Assembly (NCBI GenBank): GCA_014382685.1
Contig: JACNJG010000050.1
Location: 7,172-13,752, forward strand
From: Candidatus Cloacimonadota bacterium
GTDB taxonomy: Bacteria > Cloacimonadota > Cloacimonadia > JGIOTU-2
Reading direction: 5' to 3'
DNA length: 6,581 nt
The translations under genes and the position numbers were made by a program. Under the pieces are notes generated by a model that was given only the letters and a program-made list of their open reading frames with translations, was not told the DNA's origin and made no database searches. Every line of letters starts with the position of its first letter. Position 1 is the first letter of the stretch. This document shows, in pieces, positions 1 through 6,581 of the stretch.

Positions 1-87
1 TGACAAAATTACGGGTGGTTCTGTTGGCAAGCTTGTAGTTTGCTCTTGGAATAACAAGCTGTTTCCTCATCCATAAAACACAGGAGC

Positions 88-119
88 TTGACATCCATAT
101 CACATAATAATAATGTATT
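88..119 (+). promoter_or_regulatory. Candidate sigma-70-type promoter for uvrA
   Basis: A perfect TTGACA hexamer lies at 88-93. The best-spaced -10 position (17-base spacer) is TAATGT at 111-116, which matches the consensus poorly. AATAAT at 109-114 is a better hexamer but has a 15-base spacer. The whole 102-119 stretch is AT-rich and could melt easily. The position, about 30-60 bases ahead of the uvrA start, suits a promoter. I saw no CTGT-N8-ACAG or GAAC-N4-GTTC type LexA box, so the sequence does not show SOS control of the kind known in E. coli or Bacillus. Promoter consensus may differ in this lineage. Confidence 0.35.
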
Positions 120-149
120 CCACTTTAATTTTAAGGATTTTGAATTTTT

Positions 150-2996
150 ATGAAAAAAGAGATAATTATTAAAGGTGCATCCGAGCACAATCTGAAGAAT
201 ATCGATGTCATACTTCCGCGAAATAAACTGATCGTATTTACCGGAGTGAGTGGGTCAGGAAAATCATCACTAGCTTTTGATACGCTGTATGCAGAAGGGC
301 AGCGCCGGTATATCGAATCTCTTTCATCCTATGCACGGCAATTTCTCGGGCAGATGGAAAAACCCAAAGTTGATTATATCGAGGGCTTATCCCCGGCAGT
401 TTCTATAGAGCAGAAGGCAGCAAGCCACAACCCGCGCTCAACGGTCGGCACAGTTACGGAAATTTATGATTACCTGCGCGTTCTCTTTGCACGGATCGGC
501 ACTCAATATTGTTACCAATGCGGTGATCCCGTATCTTCACAAACACTTGATCAAATGGTCAATACACTGCTCGAGCTTGAAACTGGAACAAAAATACAGA
601 TCTTAGCTCCTCTCGTGCGAGAACGAAAAGGTGAACATAAGGATGTGCTCAGCCGCATTAAACGTGAAGGTTTTGTACGCATGCGTGTCAATGGTGTGAT
701 CCACGATGTGTCTGATACTATAAAATTGGATAAAAAAAGCAAGCACAATATCGAAGTTGTAGTTGACAGATTGGTAATAAAAAAGGGCATTGACAGCAGG
801 TTGACAGATTCGATGGAACTTGCCCTCGATCTTGCAGACGGTGTGGTCATGATCGATTTCCCCGTGAAAAATGAAACACGGCTTTTCAGTATTCAGAATG
901 CATGCCCGACCTGTAATATCAGTTATCCAAAACTTAATCCCCAGATTTTCTCTTTTAACAGTCCGCTTGGTATGTGCGAAACCTGTAACGGACTGGGCAC
1001 CAGTATGGAACTTGATGAAGATAAGATCGTTCCTGATAAAAATAAATCCTTGCTTGAAGGTGCAGTGCAAATCTGGGGATCCTTGCAGGAAAAACGGCGT
1101 TCCTGGCGATATAAAATCCTGCTGCAACTGTCAGATGAGTTTGGATTCTCTCTTAAAACGCCCTGGAAGAATCTTAGCGAACAGGCACGGGATGTCATTT
1201 TCTATGGCTCGCGAGGAAAAAAGTTCAGGATCGACTGGGATATGGAAACGAGCTCCGGACATTATATGACGCGATTCGAAGGGCTTATTCCCACAATTCA
1301 GCGCAGGTTTCGGGAAACAAAATCAGAAGCGATGCGTAGAATGTATCTGACCTATTACAGCGAGAAACCTTGCATAAGCTGTGATGGCACAAAGCTTCGT
1401 ATCGAGAGCAGGCATGTGAAAATAAATGGGAAATCAATAGTAGAACTCTCCCAAATGTCTATAAGAGATGCTTATTACTTTGTTAAAGATATGAAATTAA
1501 GAGGCAACGAGCAGATCATAGCAACGGAGTTAGTCAAAGAGATCAAGGCACGATTGCAGTTTATGCTGAATGTCGGGCTGCATTACCTTACACTCGACAG
1601 AAGCGCCCCGACACTCTCCGGCGGAGAATCCGAACGAATTCGTCTTGCAAGCCAGATCGGAAGTGGACTTGTCGGCGTTATGTACATCCTCGATGAACCC
1701 ACGATCGGATTGCATCAGCGGGATAATAAGCGACTCATAAATATGCTTGCAGATTTGAGAACAATCGGCAATACCGTTATCGTTGTAGAGCACGATGCGG
1801 AAATGATCAAAAGGGCTGACCATATTCTTGATTTCGGTCCTCTCGGTGGAGTGTATGGCGGTGAGGTCGTTGCACAGGGCTCGCTTGAAGATATTATTAA
1901 CAATGAAGATTCTCTCACAGGCAAGTATCTTTCAGGTGCGATGAGCATTCCCGAACCGAAATTCTACCGGGCAAAAAAACATGGCTTTATCACACTCAAA
2001 GGAGTGCGTCAAAATAATCTCAAAAATATTAATGTGAAGATCCCGCTTGGAGTTTTTACCTGTATAACAGGCGTGTCCGGTTCCGGGAAAAGCTCTCTCA
2101 TCAACCAGACTCTCTATCCCGTGATCGCAAACCGGCTGTATCACGGCGCTCATACAGAAGGTAAATACAAAGACATAGAAAACCTCGAGAGTATCGATAA
2201 AATTATCAATATAACACAAGATCCGATTGGAAGGACTCCAAGGTCAAACCCCGCAACCTATACTAAAGTATTTGATGAGATACGAAATATCTTTGCACGA
2301 ACTCCCGCTGCAAAAATTCGTGGATATAAACCGAGCCGATTCAGTTTCAATGTGTCGGGCGGACGTTGCGAGGCATGCAGGGGAAATGGTGTAAAGCAGA
2401 TCGAAATGCATTTTCTCGCCGACGTATTCGTGACATGTGAGGTGTGCAAAGGTAAGCGTTTCAATAAAGAAACCCTTCAGATCAAATATAAGAACAAGAA
2501 CATTTATGATGTGCTGAGTATGGATGTTCAGGAAGCGTTGAAATTCTTTGAAAACATACCCACAATAAAAAGAAAGTTGCAAACCATTTGTGATGTGGGT
2601 CTGGACTATATAAAGCTCGGACAACCCTCACCCACTCTTTCCGGCGGTGAAGCACAGAGGGTCAAGCTCTCAAAAGAACTAAGTAAAACGAGCACAGGAA
2701 ATACACTCTACATCCTTGATGAACCGACCACGGGTCTTCATTTTCACGATATCAGAAAGCTCATTTCAGTTCTAAACAAGCTGATAGACAAGGGAAATAC
2801 AGTTGTTGTTATCGAGCATAATCTTGATGTGATCAAGTGTGCGGATTATGTTATTGATCTCGGTCCCGAAGGCGGTGACGAGGGAGGTGAGATCGTTGCT
2901 ACAGGTACGCCATATCAGGTGGCAAAAGAAAAAAAATCCTATACAGGTCAGTTTCTTCACACCCTTTTTTCCGAATCAAATGAGAAAAAGAATTGA
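150..2996 (+). CDS. uvrA: UvrABC excinuclease subunit A (UvrA)
   Basis: UvrA is the damage-sensing ATPase of nucleotide excision repair. As a dimer it scans DNA in the cytoplasm, binds lesions, loads UvrB and leaves before UvrC cuts. The product is 948 residues, close to the 940 of E. coli. It has two ABC-type halves: Walker A GVSGSGKSS at 32-40 and again at 641-649, LSGGE signatures at 489-493 and 830-834, Walker B with ILDEP at 513-517 and 855-859, and switch histidines in VEHD (about 548) and IEHN (about 890). Zinc cysteines are complete: C252/C255 with C276/C279, and C740/C743 with C763/C766; a further CxxC pair sits at 121/124 and 408/411. The glycine-rich region between C743 and C763 is the DNA-contacting zinc module. 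The UvrB-binding insertion should fall at about 130-245. The start is fixed by an in-frame TGA at 141-143; AAGGA at 133-137 is the likely ribosome site, with a rather long 12-base spacing. No truncation or frameshift is seen. Confidence 0.97.
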   Translation: MKKEIIIKGASEHNLKNIDVILPRNKLIVFTGVSGSGKSSLAFDTLYAEGQRRYIESLSSYARQFLGQMEKPKVDYIEGLSPAVSIEQKAASHNPRSTVGTVTEIYDYLRVLFARIGTQYCYQCGDPVSSQTLDQMVNTLLELETGTKIQILAPLVRERKGEHKDVLSRIKREGFVRMRVNGVIHDVSDTIKLDKKSKHNIEVVVDRLVIKKGIDSRLTDSMELALDLADGVVMIDFPVKNETRLFSIQNACPTCNISYPKLNPQIFSFNSPLGMCETCNGLGTSMELDEDKIVPDKNKSLLEGAVQIWGSLQEKRRSWRYKILLQLSDEFGFSLKTPWKNLSEQARDVIFYGSRGKKFRIDWDMETSSGHYMTRFEGLIPTIQRRFRETKSEAMRRMYLTYYSEKPCISCDGTKLRIESRHVKINGKSIVELSQMSIRDAYYFVKDMKLRGNEQIIATELVKEIKARLQFMLNVGLHYLTLDRSAPTLSGGESERIRLASQIGSGLVGVMYILDEPTIGLHQRDNKRLINMLADLRTIGNTVIVVEHDAEMIKRADHILDFGPLGGVYGGEVVAQGSLEDIINNEDSLTGKYLSGAMSIPEPKFYRAKKHGFITLKGVRQNNLKNINVKIPLGVFTCITGVSGSGKSSLINQTLYPVIANRLYHGAHTEGKYKDIENLESIDKIINITQDPIGRTPRSNPATYTKVFDEIRNIFARTPAAKIRGYKPSRFSFNVSGGRCEACRGNGVKQIEMHFLADVFVTCEVCKGKRFNKETLQIKYKNKNIYDVLSMDVQEALKFFENIPTIKRKLQTICDVGLDYIKLGQPSPTLSGGEAQRVKLSKELSKTSTGNTLYILDEPTTGLHFHDIRKLISVLNKLIDKGNTVVVIEHNLDVIKCADYVIDLGPEGGDEGGEIVATGTPYQVAKEKKSYTGQFLHTLFSESNEKKN

Positions 2997-3036
2997 CAGG
3001 CGTTGAGCAGTATTGACGGTTATCATAATATTTTAA

Positions 3037-3041
3037 TGGAG
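3037..3041 (+). promoter_or_regulatory. Ribosome binding site that decides the lipoprotein start
   Basis: TGGAG lies 9 bases before the ATG at 3051. Two earlier in-frame starts exist, TTG at 3003 and ATG at 3036. The site overlaps the ATG at 3036, so it cannot serve that codon. The start at 3051 also gives a compact lipoprotein signal peptide, while the earlier starts would add 5 or 16 mostly polar residues before the signal. I therefore chose 3051. Confidence 0.6.
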
Positions 3042-3050
3042 AATAAAAAT

Positions 3051-3953
3051 ATGCAAAGGTCTTTCATCCTGTTGGTCATTATATGCATTTTTCTTATCGG
3101 ACTGATCGCATGTACTTCGCAGGAGAAACCTTTTCAGCCCGCAGAATTTACCGTTAAGTTGCAGCCCAATCCCCTTGATTCAACACTTACTGATATATAT
3201 GTGAATAATGTGAAAAAAGACCAATCTCAGCTCTTCATCACGCTTCCCGGCGTAGAGGTACAGCATTACCATCAGGCGGAATTTCATAAAGGTTCGGTAT
3301 ATGTTATTCGTCGCAAGTACCCCTTTTCCGAATTTCCGGATCAATGGAAGGATGAGCTGTGGAAATACACAAGTATGAAAAAAGGTGCCTGCATTTATTC
3401 TTCACGGGGCATGGATTTCCGTGTGTCCCCACAGGAGCGGAATATTGCACTGGTATCCGATACTACGCTTTATTTCATTGATGCAACCGACGGCTCAACG
3501 ATAACTCATTTTTATCCATCAGAATTATCGAATGTACCAGCAAAGGATCTTCAAATTCAACCCCTCGCGTGGACAACAGGAGGAACATTCTTCTGGGGTT
3601 CTCTCTACAGGACAGTGAACATTTTTACTTTTTTCCGTATTATTGCAGAAACTTGGGAAGTTGACTTTTATGATGTAAACTCACTAAACATAAATTCATC
3701 AGACTTTGCACTCAATACCGAAAGCGGTATGCTCGTGTACAGTAATTTTCCCGTTATTTTTGATGTAGATACATATCAGCAGGTGAAAAGGAGTAAGATA
3801 CGGGTTAATCTTTATCTTTATGATCTGAAAAGCGGCGAAAGCAAATTATTGGCAACAACTCATTCCAAAGAATTCAAGCCACAATGGTTATCTTCGAGAA
3901 CAATAGAGATAAATAATCCTGAAGGTGACGGACGGATAATCCTCTCATTGTAA
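3051..3953 (+). CDS. Predicted lipoprotein, possible beta-propeller fold, unknown function
   Basis: I do not recognise this 300-residue protein. It begins with a short basic stretch (MQR) and a hydrophobic core at 5-19, ending in the lipobox LIAC with the lipidated cysteine at 21, so it should be processed by signal peptidase II and anchored in a membrane facing the periplasm. Residue +2 is Thr rather than Asp, which under the E. coli rule favours the outer membrane. The mature part is rich in beta-type sequence and contains segments that look like TolB or WD40-like propeller blades: FRVSP followed by LYFIDATDGS (about 123-149), and LYLYDLKSGES followed by a PQW motif (about 254-279). Only two or three blade-like units are visible, so a full propeller is uncertain. 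No catalytic motif is seen. It starts 54 bases after uvrA with no terminator between, so co-transcription is likely. A function related to its envelope neighbour SppA is possible but unsupported. Confidence 0.85.
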   Translation: MQRSFILLVIICIFLIGLIACTSQEKPFQPAEFTVKLQPNPLDSTLTDIYVNNVKKDQSQLFITLPGVEVQHYHQAEFHKGSVYVIRRKYPFSEFPDQWKDELWKYTSMKKGACIYSSRGMDFRVSPQERNIALVSDTTLYFIDATDGSTITHFYPSELSNVPAKDLQIQPLAWTTGGTFFWGSLYRTVNIFTFFRIIAETWEVDFYDVNSLNINSSDFALNTESGMLVYSNFPVIFDVDTYQQVKRSKIRVNLYLYDLKSGESKLLATTHSKEFKPQWLSSRTIEINNPEGDGRIILSL

Positions 3954-4069
3954 TCTTCTAATGAAGAGTGTTGGATTTTAATGAACGCTATAAAAAATGA
4001 ACTTTGAGTGTTTGAATTAGAGAAATGATATTTTTGATATAAATGTAAAACAACGTGAAAGGATATATC
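3954..4069 (+). promoter_or_regulatory. AT-rich gap before sppA with weak promoter-like and hairpin elements
   Basis: This 116-base gap holds no gene. At its start, TCTTC (3954-3958) can pair with GAAGA (3963-3967) around a 4-base loop, but no T-tract follows, so it is a poor terminator. Promoter-like hexamers are weak: TTGAGT at 4004-4009 with GATATT at 4027-4032 (17-base spacer), or TATAAA at 4038-4043 with TTGAAT at 4012-4017 (20-base spacer). In DNA this AT-rich such matches arise easily by chance. The length of the gap allows sppA its own promoter, but the sequence does not prove one. Confidence 0.2.
4058..4063 (+). promoter_or_regulatory. Ribosome binding site that decides the sppA start
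   Basis: AAAGGA lies 6 bases before the ATG at 4070, an ideal spacing. A GTG at 4055 in the same frame would add five residues (MKGYI) and has the site inside its own coding sequence, so it is unlikely to be the start. The ATG also gives a textbook signal peptide starting MKK. Confidence 0.7.
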
Positions 4070-6445
4070 ATGAAAAAAATTATTATTTTATGTGTGATTT
4101 TAATGGCAAGCATAGGTGTGGTGCATGCTTTTGACTATACCTATTTCCCAACAGCTACGACGGATGATTTCCTTGCGACAAAAGTGAATCCTGCCGCTCT
4201 GAGTTTCGGAAACGCATCCGGGGTGGGATATCTTCACTCCTTTCAGGATAAGCAGATGCAGAAAAACTGGGCGCTGTTCCTGAATTTCAAGGATTTCGGG
4301 TACTGTTATGAAAAGATGGATTCAACAGAACTCCACACACTTTCAGACGGATTCAAGCTCATGAAGAATGTGTATTTTGGAACTGATTACAATTGGAAAC
4401 CTGCCGGATTCTGGAAGGGAGATTGGGGATTATATATGCTTTCCCGACCCTGGGATTTCCTTTCTGTTGCGGGTTCATGGAGAAATATTTCTAAGGATTA
4501 TGAAAGCTATACGATCGGTGTTGGGCTCCGTCCAATAAGAGTGAAGGGCAGATTCTGCTATAAGATCACTTTGACCTGTGATGTGACCTACTCAAACAAT
4601 AAGTGGAGAAAACCGATTGCGGGTATTCAAACCCAATTCCTCGATGGCATTAATTTGAATGGCTATTATGATTTTGAGAACGAAGGCATATCATTGGGCG
4701 TTGGATTTGATATTTCGCACTTCAAGACAGGAGCACAGTACAGTGATAAGAGTAAAAGCGGCATGGTGTATGGCAACATATCCAAGAAACGCTATCACTC
4801 ATTTTTGACTCATGAAAAGCAGAATAAGTTTTATGATTACAAACTCTCCGGCATCGTTTATGATGTCCGCCCGACACAGAAATTCGGACCCTTTGAATTT
4901 GTCTCATCCTCAGGAAATACAATGGAAGAGATCATCGAAAAGGTAGAGACTCTTAAGAATGATAACCGGATACAAGGTATCGTTTTTCAGTCTGGAAATC
5001 TAATCGCAGGGCTGGCAAAATTTCAGGAACTGCAGGATGCATTCATAGATTTTAAATCCACAGGCAAGAAAATAGTCTATTATTATGATTATATCACGAA
5101 TTCCAACTATGTGTTTGCCTCCTCTATTGCTGATAAGATCTATCTCAACCCGGGCGGTATCCTTGATCTGAGAGGGATTTCCGCCTCCATTCCTTATATA
5201 AAAAGTTTGCTCGACACGCTTGGCATTGAAGTAATAAGATTTCAGAGCCATGCCTACAAAAACGCAGCCAATACGTTCACAGAAACCCACATGACAGAAG
5301 CCGAGCGCGAAATGTATGAAGATTTTCTTTCCGAGCTGTACGCACAGATGGTTCTTATGATATCCGAAGGTAGAAATATGACTGCCGAACAGGTTAGAAT
5401 TGCTATTGATAACGGGCCCTATCTTCTTGCAGAGCGAGCGCTTAAAGCAGGATTGGTTGATGGTTTGATATATCGGGATCAGCTTGAGGATACCCTGAAG
5501 TCGCTTTATGAAGATGTTCAGATCACCGAGCAGTATAAAATACCTGAAAACAGGATAGATTGGAGCGATGATCCCACTGCGAAAATTGCTGTTATTTATG
5601 CTATTGGATTTATCCACTCGGGAGAGAGTGCGCCCGGCAAATCCATAGGCGACAAAACCTATATGAAAGCCGTAGAACAAGCGCGTAAAGACCCTTCCAT
5701 AAAAGGGATCATTCTACGAATTGATAGCGGAGGCGGTTCGTCGCTTGCATCGGAAAATATCTATCGTGAAGTGTTACTGTGCAAAGAAGGCGATAACAAA
5801 AAACCTGTAGTAGCATCATTTTCAGGTGTTGCTGCATCCGGCGGATATTACATCGCTTGTCCTTCCGATAAAATTTTTGCAGAGCCGACTTCTGTGACCG
5901 GCTCCATCGGTGTGATCGCTGCGGTTCCGAATTTAACAAAGCTGTTTAAGAAAATTCATATAAACTGGGATACTGTCAAAGAGGGCAGAAATGCCGACTT
6001 TGCTTCGACCAGCAGACCTATGAATGACGAAGAAAAGAAAATGATCACGGAATCCGTAAGCGCTGAGTACAAAGATTTTGTAGGCAAAGTTGCAAAGAGC
6101 AGGGGCATGACCTATGAAGAAGTCGATGAGGTCGCCAAAGGGCGCGTATGGACAGGCACAAGAGGATTGGAGTTCGGGCTTATCGATGCTTATGGCGGCA
6201 TGAAAGAAGCAGTCGATGAGATTAAGAAATTAGCGAACATTGAAAAGGACGTTGAGCTTGTTGCCTATCCAAAGAAAAAATCTGCTTTCTCAATTAAACT
6301 CGATATGGATAATACAGGTATTAATTTAAATGATCTTCCAAAGGAAATCAGAATCCTTGTTAAGAAAATTCAAGAATCAACCTTTTACAGTGAGGAGCGA
6401 ATTCTATATCTTATGCCATACATTATGCCTGATATTTTAGAATAA
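4070..6445 (+). CDS. sppA: Signal peptide peptidase SppA (S49 family) with N-terminal beta-barrel-like domain
   Basis: SppA is a Ser/Lys protease that digests leftover signal peptides, acting on the periplasmic side of the inner membrane in E. coli. This product has 791 residues against 618 in E. coli. Residues 1-20 form a cleavable Sec signal ending VHA before Phe21. Residues 21 to about 265 are beta-rich, with an NPAALS motif at 40-45 and alternating aromatic strands such as GISLGVGFDISHF, like PorV, FadL or YjbH-type outer-membrane domains. Two tandem S49 domains follow. The first (about 275-475) has the likely catalytic Lys397 in HAYKNAAN; the second (about 505-725) has the likely nucleophile Ser590 in GVAASGGYYI, a TGSIG motif at 610-614, and DSGGGSS at 552-558 where many relatives have NSPGGS or DSPGGS. 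Both catalytic residues match the E. coli Lys209/Ser409 arrangement, so it should be active. The family assignment is firm; the barrel call is inference from strand pattern. The gene ends in a terminator. Confidence 0.93.
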   Translation: MKKIIILCVILMASIGVVHAFDYTYFPTATTDDFLATKVNPAALSFGNASGVGYLHSFQDKQMQKNWALFLNFKDFGYCYEKMDSTELHTLSDGFKLMKNVYFGTDYNWKPAGFWKGDWGLYMLSRPWDFLSVAGSWRNISKDYESYTIGVGLRPIRVKGRFCYKITLTCDVTYSNNKWRKPIAGIQTQFLDGINLNGYYDFENEGISLGVGFDISHFKTGAQYSDKSKSGMVYGNISKKRYHSFLTHEKQNKFYDYKLSGIVYDVRPTQKFGPFEFVSSSGNTMEEIIEKVETLKNDNRIQGIVFQSGNLIAGLAKFQELQDAFIDFKSTGKKIVYYYDYITNSNYVFASSIADKIYLNPGGILDLRGISASIPYIKSLLDTLGIEVIRFQSHAYKNAANTFTETHMTEAEREMYEDFLSELYAQMVLMISEGRNMTAEQVRIAIDNGPYLLAERALKAGLVDGLIYRDQLEDTLKSLYEDVQITEQYKIPENRIDWSDDPTAKIAVIYAIGFIHSGESAPGKSIGDKTYMKAVEQARKDPSIKGIILRIDSGGGSSLASENIYREVLLCKEGDNKKPVVASFSGVAASGGYYIACPSDKIFAEPTSVTGSIGVIAAVPNLTKLFKKIHINWDTVKEGRNADFASTSRPMNDEEKKMITESVSAEYKDFVGKVAKSRGMTYEEVDEVAKGRVWTGTRGLEFGLIDAYGGMKEAVDEIKKLANIEKDVELVAYPKKKSAFSIKLDMDNTGINLNDLPKEIRILVKKIQESTFYSEERILYLMPYIMPDILE

Positions 6446-6501
6446 TCACAAACAGAAATAGCTTTATGGGAGAATCGCTTTTGTGGTTATCTCTTTTTTT
6501 T
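6442..6501 (+). terminator. Rho-independent terminator of sppA
   Basis: Bases 6442-6452 pair with 6480-6490 over 11 positions with one G-U pair, and a run of eight T follows at 6494-6501. The left arm includes the sppA stop codon (6443-6445), so the hairpin begins inside the gene end. The loop of 27 bases is long; an inner AGC/GCT pairing (6460-6462 with 6477-6479) could extend the structure. The T-tract is on the plus-strand side only, and no matching A-run precedes the left arm, so it works in one direction. Confidence 0.65.
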
Positions 6502-6504
6502 AAA

Positions 6505-6574
6505 TGACTGTCTTTAGTCAGCTTAGGCGTGAGGATTGGATGCACATCCTCGCTTCATGCTTCGCTACGAAGCA
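6505..6574. repeat. Cluster of three short inverted repeats (hairpins)
   Basis: Three stem-loops stand in a row after the terminator. The first pairs 6505-6510 with 6515-6520 (TGACTG/TAGTCA, one G-U pair). The second pairs 6529-6536 with 6546-6553 (GTGAGGAT/ATCCTCGC, one G-U pair, 9-base loop). The third is a perfect 7-base stem, TGCTTCG/CGAAGCA at 6558-6564 and 6568-6574, with a CTA loop. None is followed by a T-tract inside the window. They could be a dispersed palindromic repeat, a structured leader of the next gene, or the edge of a mobile element; the window ends too soon to tell. Confidence 0.5.
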
Positions 6575-6581
6575 AGTCTGT

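Noticed and set aside
2..76. Frame open from the left edge to TAA at 74-76 (24 codons), possibly the tail of an upstream gene
   Set aside because: So short an open stretch is expected by chance, and the residues match no C-terminus I recognise. The window also begins with TGA in another frame, which could equally be the upstream stop.
603..1127. Long minus-strand open frames opposite uvrA (603-1127) and opposite sppA (5000-5680)
   Set aside because: They lie wholly opposite strongly conserved plus-strand genes, show no recognisable motifs, and are explained as shadows of the real coding frames.
2929..2936. Run of eight A near the 3' end of uvrA as a slippage or phase-variation site
   Set aside because: It encodes lysines in the variable C-terminal tail, lies after all functional motifs, and such runs are common in AT-rich genes.
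2993..3029. TTGACA at 2993-2998 with TATCAT (3021-3026) or CATAAT (3024-3029) as a promoter for the lipoprotein gene
   Set aside because: The spacers are 22 and 25 bases, too long for a sigma-70-type promoter, and TTGACG at 3013-3018 has no -10 at a suitable distance.
2994..3051. The lipoprotein frame is the same as the uvrA frame and is open right after the uvrA TGA, suggesting read-through or TGA recoding
   Set aside because: UvrA ends at its normal family length, the next gene has its own ribosome site, and its signal peptide must be N-terminal to work. One shared frame out of three is an unremarkable coincidence.
3954..3968. TCTTC/GAAGA hairpin after the lipoprotein gene as a terminator
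   Set aside because: The stem has only 5 pairs, and what follows is GTGTTGG rather than a T-tract.

Overview
This window is ordinary-looking bacterial chromosome with three complete genes, all on the plus strand: uvrA (150-2996), an unrecognised predicted lipoprotein gene (3051-3953), and a long form of sppA, the signal peptide peptidase (4070-6445). A rho-independent terminator overlaps the sppA stop codon, and a short run of hairpins fills the last 75 bases. No tRNA, rRNA, CRISPR array, transposase or phage gene is visible.

The organism is a diderm (Gram-negative-type) bacterium. The lipoprotein has a clear lipobox. The SppA has a cleavable Sec signal followed by a stretch of about 240 residues that reads like outer-membrane beta-strands. 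Base composition is moderately AT-rich by eye, and all three genes have purine-rich Shine-Dalgarno-like sequences. The long barrel-plus-SppA architecture made me think of the wider FCB group (for example Cloacimonadota-like lineages) or delta-proteobacteria-like lineages. This is an impression from protein style, not a placement.

Layout: bases 1-149 are an upstream leader with a perfect TTGACA -35 hexamer and an AT-rich -10 region before uvrA. The uvrA gene is full length, with every nucleotide-binding motif and all the expected zinc cysteines. The lipoprotein gene follows after 54 bases with no terminator between, so it is probably co-transcribed with uvrA. A 116-base AT-rich gap (3954-4069) then separates it from sppA; it has only a weak hairpin and weak promoter-like hexamers, so sppA may be in the same transcript or have its own promoter. 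Transcription probably ends at the hairpin and T-tract at 6442-6501.

Functionally, uvrA belongs to nucleotide excision repair in the cytoplasm, while the other two products belong to the cell envelope. Nothing in the sequence ties the repair gene to the envelope genes beyond order and strand. The most interesting points are the apparent fusion of a beta-barrel-like domain to SppA, which would move a protease normally anchored in the inner membrane towards the outer membrane; the unidentified propeller-like lipoprotein next to it; and the hairpin cluster at the right edge. I did not find a convincing novel defence system or mobile system here.
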